Shown: one piece after another, positions 26,178 through 34,778 of the stretch | Layout of the letters: every line of letters begins with the position of its first letter | Position numbering within the stretch: position 1 is the first letter of the stretch | NCBI GenBank assembly: GCA_030752795.1 | Contig: JASMDM010000003.1 | Coordinates: 16,569 to 80,568, forward strand | DNA: 64,000 nucleotides | DNA from: SAR202 cluster bacterium | Lineage (GTDB): Bacteria > Chloroflexota > Dehalococcoidia > Lucifugimonadales > UBA1123 | Direction: 5' to 3' | Program-made: the position numbers and the translations under genes | Notes under the pieces: generated by a model | Databases searched by the model: none | Told to the model about the DNA's origin: nothing | Seen by the model: the letters and a program-made list of their open reading frames with translations, nothing else

Positions 26178-26206
26178 TTGACACTGAAAGTGCATGCTCA
26201 TACACT
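26178..26206 (+). promoter_or_regulatory. sigma-70-like promoter of the dehydrogenase gene
   Basis: -35 TTGACA (26178-26183), a 17-bp spacer and -10 TACACT (26201-26206). The implied leader to the ATG at 26240 is about 27 nt and contains AGGAGG. Confidence 0.7.
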
Positions 26207-26239
26207 CGCGAATGATACGCACCGCCTCAGGAGGCCGAC

Positions 26240-27301
26240 ATGGACCAGGCGCGAATCGGCGTCATCGGCGCCGGCTGGTGGGCGACCCAGCACCACATGC
26301 CTAGCCTCGTTGGCTACGACAGAGCCGAGTTGACCGGGATAGCGGACGTGGAAGCGGAAAAGGCTAAGCGCGCCGGTGAATTCTACGAGGTCAAAGACAG
26401 GTTCGAGGATCACCGCGAGCTGCTGGCCTCGGGAATCGACGGTGTCGTCATTGCCGTCCAGCACGCCTATCACTACCAAGTCGCCAAGGACGCTCTCGAC
26501 GCCGGGGTTCACGTCTTGGTCGAGAAGCCCATGACGTTGAAAGCGTCAGAGGCTTGGGACCTGGTTGAGCGGGCCGACCGACTCGGCCTTCACTTGATGG
26601 TCGGCTACACCTACCAGTTCACAAAGCACGCCGAAGCGGCCCGTAAGATCGTACAGTCCGGACGGATCGGCGAACTGCAGTTCGTCAGCGGAATCTTCAC
26701 GTCGATGGTGGAGTCTTACCTTCGCGGCAAACCACAGGAGTACGCTTCGGAGTTCAACTTCCCGATTACCGGTCCGAGCGAGGACACGTACTCCGACCCC
26801 ACCGTCGCGGGAGGCGGCCAAGGCGTGTTACAAGTCACTCACCCCATGGGTATGGTGATGCGCGTTACAGGCCTAAAAGCGACTCAGGTATTCGCGTTCA
26901 TGGAAAGCTTCGACCTCGATGTCGATCTCGTCGACACGTTCAGTTACCGCCTAGAAAACGGCGCTGTCGGCACCATGAGTTCGACCGGTGGAGTTCGGCC
27001 GGGTCAACCGTCCGATCAACGGATTATCTATTTCGGGACCAAAGGCCAAGTTCGCCAGGACATGATCAACGGCCGCCTCGACGCCCATTTTCACGACGGA
27101 ACAACGGAAGAATTCACCGACCTGACCAAAGACGAGCTCTACCCCGCCCACGCAACCTCTCGAGCGCTGGTCGACCTGATCCTGGGAGACGGCGATAATC
27201 GCGCCCCAGGCGAGCAGGGGGCGCGAGTGGTCGAGTTCTTGGAGGCCGGCTATCGATCTGCAGAGACAGGCGCGCCGGTGACCGTGGCAAAGTTGCACTA
27301 G
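26240..27301 (+). CDS. Gfo/Idh/MocA family NAD(P)-dependent oxidoreductase
   Basis: 353 aa. The N-terminal Rossmann motif is IGVIGAGWWATQHHMPSL, and the conserved EKPMTL of the dinucleotide-binding domain is at about residue 95. The C-terminal domain includes GGGQGVLQVTHPMGMVMRV, with the active-site His region. AGGAGG stands just before the ATG. The amidohydrolase that follows 57 bp downstream on the same strand suggests joint catabolism of a sugar-like or lactone compound. That is inference. Confidence 0.9.
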   Translation: MDQARIGVIGAGWWATQHHMPSLVGYDRAELTGIADVEAEKAKRAGEFYEVKDRFEDHRELLASGIDGVVIAVQHAYHYQVAKDALDAGVHVLVEKPMTLKASEAWDLVERADRLGLHLMVGYTYQFTKHAEAARKIVQSGRIGELQFVSGIFTSMVESYLRGKPQEYASEFNFPITGPSEDTYSDPTVAGGGQGVLQVTHPMGMVMRVTGLKATQVFAFMESFDLDVDLVDTFSYRLENGAVGTMSSTGGVRPGQPSDQRIIYFGTKGQVRQDMINGRLDAHFHDGTTEEFTDLTKDELYPAHATSRALVDLILGDGDNRAPGEQGARVVEFLEAGYRSAETGAPVTVAKLH

Positions 27302-27358
27302 CCGGTTGGTCCGTGCCTCTTCCTCGCCCGCCCGAGAGTCTCAGCAAAGGAGCAGACA

Positions 27359-28231
27359 GTGAGCAAGCTTGATTTCGTCGACACTCACGTCCATTTCTAC
27401 GACATGCAGCAACCGGACCTGCACTATGCGCACTGGCAGCCGGACGTCGACCCGCCGATGATCGGCAAGCAGATGCGCAAACTAGGCGAGCGCAATTTCG
27501 TGGCCGAGGACTTCGTTGCACTGACGCGCGAGGCCAACGTGACCAAAGCGGTGCACGTTCAGGCGGCGATCGGATCGCCTGACCCGGTGATGGAGACGAA
27601 GTGGCTCCAGGAAGCATCCGACCGCACGGGCTTTCCGCACGCGGTAATCGCCTACGCCGATCTACGAGATGCGGCCGTCGAAGAGGTTCTTGCCAGGCAC
27701 TGCGAATATCCGATCATGCGCGGGATCCGCGATTTCTCGCACGGCGACTATCTGGTCGAGCCTGATTTTCACCGAGGCTTCGCGCTCCTCGAGAAATACA
27801 ACCTACGTTCGAGTGTCGCCGTCCAATGGCATGACATGGAAAAACTGCGAGCGCTCGCGGGCAAATATCCGAACGTGCCTATTGTCGTCGATCATGCGGG
27901 TGTTCCGGCTGCGCGCAACTCCGAATACTTCGGGCGCTGGGCGCAGGGCATCACGACCGCCGCTCAGGCCGAAAGCGTTGTGATGAAGATTTCAGGCCTC
28001 GGCATGGGCGACCACAATTGGACCGTGGACAGCATTAGGCCGTACGTGCTCCGCTGCATCGAAGCGTTCGGGACCGAGCGCGTGATCTTCGCCACCAATT
28101 GGCCCGTCGACAGCCTGTTCAGCGACTACGACACAATCGTCGACGCCTACACCGAGATCGTTGCCGATTTCACCGTCGATGAGCAGTCAGCGATGTTCTC
28201 GAAGAACGCCGAGGCGCTGTACGAGATTTGA
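27359..28231 (+). CDS. amidohydrolase family 2 (L-fuconolactonase-like) protein
   Basis: 290 aa from GTG 27359 with AAGGAG upstream. Visible are DTHVHFYD at the N-terminus (HxH), IVVDHAG in the barrel and FATNWPVDS near the end, where Asn replaces the more usual Asp. The pattern resembles lactonases and decarboxylases of the amidohydro_2 family. It is probably co-transcribed with the dehydrogenase upstream. Confidence 0.88.
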   Translation: MSKLDFVDTHVHFYDMQQPDLHYAHWQPDVDPPMIGKQMRKLGERNFVAEDFVALTREANVTKAVHVQAAIGSPDPVMETKWLQEASDRTGFPHAVIAYADLRDAAVEEVLARHCEYPIMRGIRDFSHGDYLVEPDFHRGFALLEKYNLRSSVAVQWHDMEKLRALAGKYPNVPIVVDHAGVPAARNSEYFGRWAQGITTAAQAESVVMKISGLGMGDHNWTVDSIRPYVLRCIEAFGTERVIFATNWPVDSLFSDYDTIVDAYTEIVADFTVDEQSAMFSKNAEALYEI

Positions 28232-28249
28232 GCGGCGCTTGCCCTGTGC

Positions 28250-29083
28250 CTATGCCGGCGCGTTAGGCATCACTTCTTTGGTGAACCACTCGATTCGCGA
28301 CACCATCTCGTCCGCGGGGTACGCCCAGACGGCGCCATAGTTCGTGCAGCCGGCGTCGGCGTAGCTCCGGATTGTCGCCAGGAAGTCGTCGGTTTTTTCG
28401 TGCGGGGTGAAGTGCTGCAGCGAGGCTTTGATGTCCCTGGGTACGCCCAAATCGGAACGCAACTTTCGCAGGTGTTCGATCCCGGTCCGATAGTCGTCCG
28501 GCTCGAGGTTGGTCGGTATCCAGCAATCGGCGTAACGCGCGGCGAGTCGCATCATCCGCCTGCCACGAGTTCCGAACCACAGTTGCGGCCTCGGTTGCTG
28601 CACCGGCAGCGGCGCGATCTGCGCCCCGGTTGCCGTGTAGTGGGTCCCGCTGTGGTCGACCGAACCGCCTCGCCACAGGCGATCGATGAGCTCGAGCGCC
28701 TCGATCGTCTGATCGACACGAACGCGCGGCGCCTCCCAGCGACTGAAGCCGTCGAATTCGGGTTGATGCCAGCCGGCCCCGACGCCGAGTATCGCCCTGC
28801 CCTTCGACAGAACATCAACCGTTGCCACGATTTTCGCGAGTTGCGCCGGGGGCCGGAACGGTATCGGAGTGACAACCGTTCCGAGCATGATCGACGAAGT
28901 CTTCCCCGCGACGAAGGCGAGGGTCGCCCAGGCGTCGAGCGTGTTGGGCCCGCCGGGGGTCATGTAGTGGTCCCACACCAGGAACGATTGGAAGCCCGCG
29001 TTTTCGGCGGCAACGGCTGCTGCCGTGACGTGTTCAGGGTCGCAGTAGCCTTCCCGCACCGGGTAGATCAAACTGAATTCCAC
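28250..29083 (-). CDS. LLM-class flavin/F420-dependent oxidoreductase
   Basis: 277-aa bacterial-luciferase-like TIM barrel. Family marks are AAENAGFQSFLVWDHYM, the strand IMLGTVVTPIPFRPPAQLAK, GRAILGVGAGWHQPEFDGF and the LWFGTRGRRMMRLAARYAD segment. The sequence type is typical of F420-using members, and the window encodes CofE for F420 synthesis. It converges with the amidohydrolase gene, with 18 bp between stops. Confidence 0.88.
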   Translation of the reverse strand: MEFSLIYPVREGYCDPEHVTAAAVAAENAGFQSFLVWDHYMTPGGPNTLDAWATLAFVAGKTSSIMLGTVVTPIPFRPPAQLAKIVATVDVLSKGRAILGVGAGWHQPEFDGFSRWEAPRVRVDQTIEALELIDRLWRGGSVDHSGTHYTATGAQIAPLPVQQPRPQLWFGTRGRRMMRLAARYADCWIPTNLEPDDYRTGIEHLRKLRSDLGVPRDIKASLQHFTPHEKTDDFLATIRSYADAGCTNYGAVWAYPADEMVSRIEWFTKEVMPNAPA

Positions 29084-29225
29084 GATTTTCTCCTTCCGGG
29101 AAACTCACATCGTATTGCTCGAAGATATGTCGATGTGCGATGTGCCCGGCATTTTCGATGCGCATCGTTTGTGCCCCACCCTGGGTTTTGGGCGTAAATA
29201 TCCGGTCGGACTGTCAGTCGGCCAG

Positions 29226-30056
29226 CTAGGAGACGACCGCTGGCCACAGGTTCGGAATGTCGAGCACCGGTTCGCCTTTAATGCTTTTCACGAGCTCGAA
29301 CGTCTCGCGGACCCGTTCGTCGCTGCCGGCCATCGCGAGGACAACGCTGCCCTCGGAACCGGCGACTCCGCCCGATGCCACGAGGGTGGCTTCGACGCCG
29401 CCGAGCACAGCCAGCGCTTCGATCTCTGTGACCGCGTCGGCGTTCATGATCGGCACCAGACCGACCTTGCCTCCCATCACGTATTGGTAGAGTTCCTGTC
29501 CAGAATTTCGCGCGGCCTCGGCGACGGACGGAACCAGTTTCTCTAGTCCGACAGGTGTAATCAGGTGGGCGCCGCGAGCCATTGCGATCGGCCACACGTC
29601 GCCGACCGTGCCACCCATGTTGTTCCCTGAAAGCACACCGACGTTGCCCAGCGAATCCAGAGCGTTGACGCCTTTGATGACCACGTCTTGAGCAGTGACT
29701 TCGCCCATCGCGTCCCCCATGCTCTGCTCCGAGAGCTGGCCGTCACGGATTACCCAGGGACCCAGCGGTTCGTCAGGGTTCGTGGAGCCGAGGATGCCGT
29801 CGGTTATGATGCCGGCAGTGCAGTTCGCCTTGTCCAGCGTGATCCCTAGCAGTTCCTCCGCAACGTAGGCGGTGGTCACACCTCTGCAGACGACGATGAT
29901 GCCCTTGTCCAGGGATCGCTGAACCTCCGGGAGCATGACCATCGCTTTGGCGAGGAGCCGCCGCGACTCGGGCGGTGTCAGAACAACGATGCCGTGGGTG
30001 CGGTCGTCCCGGCCGCCTTCGATATTCTCAACGAATCGTGATGCGTCGTAGTACAT
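29226..30056 (-). CDS. conserved protein of unknown function
   Basis: 276 aa from ATG 30056, chosen because GGAGG lies eight bases upstream. It is soluble, without signal peptide or membrane segments. Gly-rich stretches (GVLSGNNMGGTVGDVWPIAM and ASGGVAGSEGSVVLAMAGSD) and a HGIVVLTPPESRRLLAKAM segment near the N-terminus suggest an alpha/beta fold. I do not recognise the family. It stands alone between an LLM oxidoreductase and an unrelated plus-strand gene. Confidence 0.75.
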   Translation of the reverse strand: MYYDASRFVENIEGGRDDRTHGIVVLTPPESRRLLAKAMVMLPEVQRSLDKGIIVVCRGVTTAYVAEELLGITLDKANCTAGIITDGILGSTNPDEPLGPWVIRDGQLSEQSMGDAMGEVTAQDVVIKGVNALDSLGNVGVLSGNNMGGTVGDVWPIAMARGAHLITPVGLEKLVPSVAEAARNSGQELYQYVMGGKVGLVPIMNADAVTEIEALAVLGGVEATLVASGGVAGSEGSVVLAMAGSDERVRETFELVKSIKGEPVLDIPNLWPAVVS

Positions 30057-30469
30057 CTTTTGCCTCCATGCGCCCTTGCTCGGGCGGTGCTTAGCCTGTT
30101 TGCGGATTGAAAGGTTGTTTGAGCGGGTCGCTCGGCCGCTCGAACTCGGCAACACTGCATCGTAAGCGACGGTCGGCGCGAGTAAGGCGCCCTACTGAGT
30201 TCGCCCCGCCGATGGCTGCCGGAAGTAATCCGAAATCGATCCGTCGGGTCGCGAGTGCAAGCGGCCTAACGCAGAGCGGCAGCAGCCGCATTATCATCGT
30301 TGGCTGGCCGATCCGATGGTATGATTCGCGCACGCCGTTGTCAATCGGCGATCGCGTCGCGACAATCCGTGCCGCGGCGCGGCGTCGCTGATAGAATGGG
30401 GCGGCCAGCAACCAAGGGCGACGGTCGACCGATCCCTGCTGATTTTACGAAAAACACGGAGGACTCAAT

Positions 30470-30787
30470 TTGTATCTGATACGACGCATTTTCAACACCA
30501 AGCCCGGTGAGGCGCTAAACGTCGCGAACCTGTTGCATAAGCAGGCACAGCTCTATCACGACGCCGGACAGCGAGGCGAGTTCAGGGTCTCGTACAACGG
30601 CTACACGCTGCCAGGCGACCAGAATATCGTCGTGCTGGAGTGGACCGACGAGGCCATCCAATCGCCAGGGCGTCCGGGCAACGACCTGCCACAAGCGGCC
30701 CTCGAAGTCGGCGCGAAGGTTCGCCCGCTGATCGAGAGCCAACGCATTGAATTCATGGAGCTCCTGACGCCCGACCAGGTGGTCTAG
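30470..30787 (+). CDS. small conserved protein, likely dimeric alpha/beta-barrel fold
   Basis: 105 aa from TTG 30470; the start is supported by GGAGG seven bases upstream. The pattern MYLIRRIFNTKPGEALNVANLLHK resembles the first strand and helix of NIPSNAP/ABM-type ferredoxin-like barrels. No catalytic residues can be assigned. Confidence 0.65.
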   Translation: MYLIRRIFNTKPGEALNVANLLHKQAQLYHDAGQRGEFRVSYNGYTLPGDQNIVVLEWTDEAIQSPGRPGNDLPQAALEVGAKVRPLIESQRIEFMELLTPDQVV

Positions 30788-30883
30788 AGGCGTCGAGCAG
30801 GGACGTTTCGCCGCGCGTAGTCGACTAGCGAGCCACGAATTGCTCGCCGCTCGCAGCCTCCGTTCTCGGAACCCAATGCTGTT

Positions 30884-30900
30884 CGTTCGTCTGACGAACG
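30884..30900. repeat. short perfect inverted repeat upstream of the phosphoesterase
   Basis: CGTTCGT, three bases, ACGAACG. It lies 63 bp before the metallophosphoesterase start and could be an operator or hairpin. No regulator can be linked to it. Confidence 0.4.
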
Positions 30901-30962
30901 GATATGCCAAGTGCGACTGCTTGACCGCGACGACGCCCTGCTCCCGTCCATGTACACTCGAC

Positions 30963-32027
30963 ATGACAGATGACCGAATTCGGATCGTACTGCTGGCCGA
31001 CACGCATCTAGGTTACGACTTTCCAGTCAGGCCGCGCGTCGAAAGGCGCAGGCGCGGGCCGGATTTCTTCGACAAATTCCAACGCGTGCTCGACCACGCA
31101 ACTCGAACGAAACCGGACATGTTAATCCACGGCGGCGACTTCTTTTTCCGGGCCAGGGTGCCGCCGAAGATCGTGGACATGTCGTACGAGATGCTGTACA
31201 AGTTCGCCCAGTCTGGCATCCCGACCTTGATCGTTCCGGGCAACCACGAGCGGTCGCGACTGCCGCCTTCAATCTGGTTGGGCCACCCGAACATTCTCGT
31301 CTTCGACCGACCCAAAACCTATCGGATCGAGACGAAAAACGGCTCGGTCGCGGTGGCAGGTTTCCCGTTCGTACGAGGCGACCTCCACGAGCAGTTCGGC
31401 CCGGTTCTCGACGAGACCGGATGGGAAGACGAGCCGGCCGACGTGAAGCTGCTCTGCATGCACCAGGCGATCCAAGGCGCGCAGGTTGGGGCGAACAACT
31501 ACACGTTCCGCACGGCCAACGATGTCGTCCAGATGGCTCAGATCCCTCCCGAGTTCGACGCCTTGCTCGCGGGCCACATCCACCGCGCGCAAATCCTGAA
31601 ACGACCGAGAGACGACGACGACATGCCGGTGATATATCCGGGCTCGACCGAGCGGACATCGTTCGCCGAACGTTACGAACCCAAGGGGTTCTACGAAATC
31701 GACATCGTCAAAAACCCGGACGGCGGACGGCGTTCGGTCGAGGCGCGATTCCACGAGCTCCCTGTCCGCCCGATGGTCGATGTCGCTATCGACGACATTG
31801 TGAGCCCGGACGAGCTGAATAGTTTCTTGCGCGAAGAGGCCGCCGAAATCGACGCAAATGCCGTCGTGCGGATCACGTGCGAGAACGAGCTCGCCAACAC
31901 GATTCACGATCGATTGACGGCGTCGTTTCTGCGATCGGTGTTCCCCGCCACGATGAGCGTGCAGTTGGGTGTAAACTTGTACGGCGAAGAGCGGCGGTCC
32001 CGGTCCGGGTCGAGGCGGCGGTCGTAA
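30963..32027 (+). CDS. calcineurin-like metallophosphoesterase (SbcD/Mre11-type nuclease)
   Basis: 354 aa from ATG 30963 (MTDDRIRIVLLADTHLG). The metal-binding motifs are in order: ADTHLG, HGGDFFF, VPGNHERS, CMHQ and AGHIHRAQ. That is the complete Mre11/SbcD set. An extra C-terminal domain follows. No SbcC/Rad50 ATPase is adjacent, so it acts alone or with a partner elsewhere. The C-terminus is Arg/Ser-rich. No Shine-Dalgarno is evident. Confidence 0.88.
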   Translation: MTDDRIRIVLLADTHLGYDFPVRPRVERRRRGPDFFDKFQRVLDHATRTKPDMLIHGGDFFFRARVPPKIVDMSYEMLYKFAQSGIPTLIVPGNHERSRLPPSIWLGHPNILVFDRPKTYRIETKNGSVAVAGFPFVRGDLHEQFGPVLDETGWEDEPADVKLLCMHQAIQGAQVGANNYTFRTANDVVQMAQIPPEFDALLAGHIHRAQILKRPRDDDDMPVIYPGSTERTSFAERYEPKGFYEIDIVKNPDGGRRSVEARFHELPVRPMVDVAIDDIVSPDELNSFLREEAAEIDANAVVRITCENELANTIHDRLTASFLRSVFPATMSVQLGVNLYGEERRSRSGSRRRS

Positions 32028-32250
32028 GTTGCGCGGCATCGAACGCCGAAGAAGATAGGGCTGCGCGGTCATGGAGTGCGCGGGCGAAGGATTGTCGGCT
32101 GTGGCATTGGCATGAAAGTGGCTGCACTGGGTCGGCCTGAAGGCCGAGCCCCCCATTCGATTGGTGCTCTGGCCCTTGTGATCATCAACTAAATAAGTTG
32201 TGCCCAACGCTCCTCGTGATGCTGGGCATCCGGCCATGGTGAGCCACGCA

Positions 32251-32285
32251 CCCATCCGTTCGCCCTGAGCCTGTCGAAGGGTCGC
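32251..32285. repeat. dispersed intergenic repeat, family A copy 1
   Basis: Core CCGTTCGCCCTGAGCC followed by TGTCGAAGGG. Related copies are at 38735-38792 (interrupted) and 55953-55977. Elements with this core are widespread in bacterial intergenic DNA. Confidence 0.75.
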
Positions 32286-32415
32286 ACGCATGCAAGAGTC
32301 GCTTGAGCCGTTACTGTCATTGACCCAGTACGTTGTTCTCAACGTTTCTTGCCATCCTGGGTGACCTGGAGAAAAAGAAACGTTTGGGGTCGCTCAGGCA
32401 ACGAGCCGTGTTCAA

Positions 32416-32456
32416 CGACCAGATTCTTCTCCTTCCCCGGAAGGATCAGAATGACA
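32416..32456. repeat. dispersed intergenic hairpin repeat, family B copy 2
   Basis: Same CGACCAGATTCTT core, CCTTCC/GGAAGG hairpin and GAATGACA end as the copy at 3052-3097. Confidence 0.7.
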
Positions 32457-32584
32457 CATTTTGGACAATGCCGATTATTTCGTTTATCGCCATCAGGGCC
32501 AAGCCTAGTGTTCATGCCCTGACACAAGGTGGCAAGTGTCATGAGTGTTTCTGTCGCGAGGCCGGTTTGCGGTGGCAAGTAGCT

Positions 32585-32630
32585 GCGGGAGGTTTTCCCG
32601 CCTCCAACGGGACTCCCCTACGGATTATCG
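32585..32630. repeat. dispersed intergenic repeat, family C copy 1
   Basis: GCGGGAGG-type hairpin followed by CTCCCCTACGGATTATCGC. A second copy with a cleaner hairpin is at 41392-41428. Confidence 0.65.
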
Positions 32631-32701
32631 CCAAGGTTCGCTGTTTTATTGGTCCGACACGATGAATGTTACTTGGGAACAATGCATTTCGGAGGGTGTA
32701 T

Positions 32702-33115
32702 ATGGAATCGCCGTCAGAAGAGATAAAGCAGCTTGAAGGTTCGCAGACGATTGCGGTGTTCGGATTTTCGCCCAACCCAGAACGGCCCAGCCATTATGTC
32801 GCCAAGTACCTTCAGGAAGTCGGGTATCGCATCATTCCGGTGAACCCGGCGCTTGAGGATGGTCTCGGCGAAAAGTGCTACCCGGACCTCGAATCGATCC
32901 CCGAGCCTGTCGACATGGTGGATGTCTTTCGCCGATCCGAATTCGTCGGGCCCGTCGTCGACGGCGCGATAGCAATCGGGGCAAAGTACATCTGGATGCA
33001 GGACGGCGTCGTGAACGAGGAGGCAGCGGTGCGCGCCAGGGATGCTGGGCTGTCCGTGGTCATGGACAATTGAACGCTGCGGGTGCATCGTCGCCAGTTG
33101 GGCGACGCAAAATAG
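32702..33115 (+). CDS. CoA-binding protein (YccU type), candidate selenoprotein with UGA at conserved Cys
   Basis: From ATG 32702 (GGAGGG upstream) the first 123 residues are a Rossmann-like CoA_binding_2 protein: IAVFGFSPNPERPSHYVAKY, VDMVDVFRRSEFV and IWMQDGVVNEEAAVRARDAG. The frame meets UGA at 33071-33073, then continues TLRVHRRQLGDAK to a UAG at 33113-33115. The family C-terminus is MDRC-x4-H-x-R; here it reads MDN-UGA-x4-H-R-R. The UGA therefore occupies the conserved Cys and homology continues beyond it. Total length with read-through is 137 codons, the same as E. coli YccU. A 7-bp hairpin follows. Without read-through the product ends at 33070. The alternatives are a fresh nonsense mutation or a dispensable tail. 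Confidence 0.65.
33089..33107 (+). promoter_or_regulatory. SECIS-like hairpin after the UGA of the CoA-binding protein gene
   Basis: CGTCGCC and GGCGACG form a perfect 7-bp stem with loop AGTTG. The loop G is about 24 nt past the UGA, within the known bacterial SECIS range. The stem-loop could instead be part of a terminator, but no T-run follows. Confidence 0.55.
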
Positions 33116-33128
33116 GCCGGCGGCTTGG

Positions 33129-33142
33129 CAAACATATGTTTG
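33129..33142. repeat. 14-bp perfect palindrome
   Basis: CAAACATATGTTTG, 14 bases after the read-through stop of the CoA-binding protein gene. The function is unknown. Confidence 0.5.
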
Positions 33143-33254
33143 GGGGTCTGCCTGCGCGGCTATCTCAATACTGTGCCTCGCGTGGACCTGGCTCCCTAAA
33201 ACCTCGGTCCGCCATGGGCGCTCTACACCCGTGTCCTTTCTCGGGGACACCACA

Positions 33255-33286
33255 CAGCGCCGCCTCTGCCAAGTCAGGCGGCGCTG
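33255..33286. terminator. bidirectional-type terminator hairpin
   Basis: An 11-bp perfect GC-rich stem (33255-33265 with 33276-33286) and a 10-nt loop between two convergent genes. Only a weak T-rich tail (ACTTTG) follows on the plus strand. Confidence 0.6.
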
Positions 33287-33318
33287 CTACTTTGCCGAAT
33301 GTTGCCGGCGCACGTTAA

Positions 33319-33681
33319 CTAGTCCAGGATCGACTCCGTGTACAGGTCGAACCGTTGGCGAATCATGTCGCAAGCCATTTCAAGCCCGTCCATCGCCTGC
33401 TCGGAGCTCGTGCCTTCAAGAAAAGTTCCCGTGATTCCGGACTCGTCGAAGCTAGCCGCGATTCGGGGCCTGTACAGCCACCGCGTGTACCCTCTGACCC
33501 AGTCGGCCAAGACGGGCGACGACTCCATGTTCAACTGTACCGCGTCGCCATTCGCGGCGTTGGACGCTTCCAATCGAAAAGCGATCGATCCGGACTCGTC
33601 TTTCGCGCTGAGTCGGAACTCGATGCCGGCGTTTAGGAACGCTAGCTTCAGATTGATATCCGTTGATTCGTTTGTGCTCAT
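33319..33681 (-). CDS. small hypothetical protein
   Basis: About 120 aa; ATG 33681 is preferred because AAAGG lies 10 bases upstream. It is acidic and soluble, with alternating patterns (GIEFRLSAKDESGSIAFRLE) suggesting beta strands and a C-terminal helix (GLEMACDMIRQRFDLY). I do not recognise the family. Confidence 0.6.
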   Translation of the reverse strand: MSTNESTDINLKLAFLNAGIEFRLSAKDESGSIAFRLEASNAANGDAVQLNMESSPVLADWVRGYTRWLYRPRIAASFDESGITGTFLEGTSSEQAMDGLEMACDMIRQRFDLYTESILD

Positions 33682-33798
33682 GTCCATATGCCTTTCGTAC
33701 GATGCCTGCGCGTGTCAATCGGCCGTTGGTCAATTCCCGTGTCATCTGACGCAATGTGCCCGATCGCCGATATTCTCACGACTAGCCTGAGACCGAGT

Positions 33799-34587
33799 TC
33801 AGTCCGTGTTGACCAGCGGGAGGTTTTTCGACGGATCGATCGGACGCCGCTCGATGAACGCCAGTCTGCGCTCTTCGGCTTCGTCCGACGTGATGTAATT
33901 CGGAGCGTAACGGCCCGCGGCCGCCGGGATGTTTTCCATATACGAGGTTACCTCGTTGAAGGTCAGTTTCTGGAGTTGAAGGATGACCGGGCTGTTGTTC
34001 TTGATCAGAGCGCAGTATCGGTTCACTTCGGCTTCGAGCTTGTCGTGCGGCACCACCGAGTTGACCAGCCCCATGTCGAACGCCTGCTGGCCGCTGTACT
34101 GCTGGGTCAGCATCCACATCTCTCGGGCGCGCTTCTGCCCGAGGATTTGCGCGAGATACGCCACGCCGAATCCGGTGGCGGGGCTGCCGACCCTGGGTCC
34201 GGTCTGACCGAACGTCGAACGCGTGGACGCGACCGTGAAATCGCAGGTATACGCGAGGATGTTTCCGGAACCGATCGCGAAGCCGTCCACCTCGGCGATC
34301 ACCGGTTTCGGGAGGTTCCTGATGATCTTCGAATAGTCGACGTCCGGATCCCCGGAATACTCGGGGCTGCTTCGATCTTCAGCCTGGTCCCTTCCCGAGC
34401 AAAAGGCGTTGGGTCCGGATCCGGCAATCACAACCGCGCGAACTGACTCGTCAGCCCAGGCGTCTTTGAGAGCGACCGCCATCTCGTCGGTCGTCTTGCC
34501 TCTGATGGCGTTGTAGACCTCGGGTCGATTGATAGTGATGCGGGCGATCCCGTCATCTGCAGAGTAGAGAATATCCGAAAATCGCAT
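33799..34587 (-). CDS. crotonase of the MenB/BadI type (naphthoyl-CoA synthase-like)
   Basis: 262 aa from ATG 34587; AAGGAG is 11 bases upstream, making the GTG/ATG further upstream unlikely. The oxyanion motif is FCSGRDQ and the second half has FGQTGPRVGSPATGFGVAYL, GQKRAREMWML and QAFDMGLVNSVVP. These are the hallmarks of MenB and of 2-ketocyclohexanecarboxyl-CoA hydrolase (BadI), not of ordinary enoyl-CoA hydratase. No other menaquinone gene is nearby, so a ring-cleaving or catabolic role is as likely as a role in quinone synthesis. The gene is transcribed divergently from thiL. Confidence 0.85.
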   Translation of the reverse strand: MRFSDILYSADDGIARITINRPEVYNAIRGKTTDEMAVALKDAWADESVRAVVIAGSGPNAFCSGRDQAEDRSSPEYSGDPDVDYSKIIRNLPKPVIAEVDGFAIGSGNILAYTCDFTVASTRSTFGQTGPRVGSPATGFGVAYLAQILGQKRAREMWMLTQQYSGQQAFDMGLVNSVVPHDKLEAEVNRYCALIKNNSPVILQLQKLTFNEVTSYMENIPAAAGRYAPNYITSDEAEERRLAFIERRPIDPSKNLPLVNTD

Positions 34588-34743
34588 AGTGCTTGTGTCT
34601 CCTTGGATCATGTCTCAACACTCAATTCTTGGGCGTCGGCGAGGCGCCCGTGCGGGGTCCTGGCGTCTAATCCTGCAAAGCCCTCGCCGCGTCGGACGGC
34701 GCATATTGTATCACCTGTCACTCGGAGCATTGGGCGTAATTTG

Positions 34744-34772
34744 TTGTGCCAATAATTGGCTGTGCGTATAAT
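34744..34772 (+). promoter_or_regulatory. promoter giving an apparently leaderless thiL transcript
   Basis: -10 TATAAT (34767-34772) is a perfect match, 17 bp after a weak -35 TTGTGC (34744-34749). The thiL ATG begins six bases after the -10, where transcription would be expected to start, and no Shine-Dalgarno is present. Confidence 0.6.
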
Positions 34773-34778
34773 GCGGCC

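Larger units (their letters stand above)
32028..32701. other. repeat-rich intergenic region
   Basis: About 670 bp with no supported gene. It carries three different dispersed repeat elements (32251-32285, 32416-32456, 32585-32630), each of which has another copy elsewhere in this window. The region ends with the GGAGGG ribosome-binding site of the CoA-binding protein gene. Confidence 0.65.

Noticed and set aside
31269..32342. Minus-strand frame overlapping the metallophosphoesterase
   Set aside because: It is antisense to a protein with all five metal motifs, and its start lies in repeat-rich intergenic DNA.
33089..33107. Plain terminator explanation for the hairpin after the CoA-binding protein UGA
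   Set aside because: No T-run follows, a stronger hairpin at 33255-33286 is available as terminator, and the hairpin lies inside the homologous read-through tail. It is not fully excluded.
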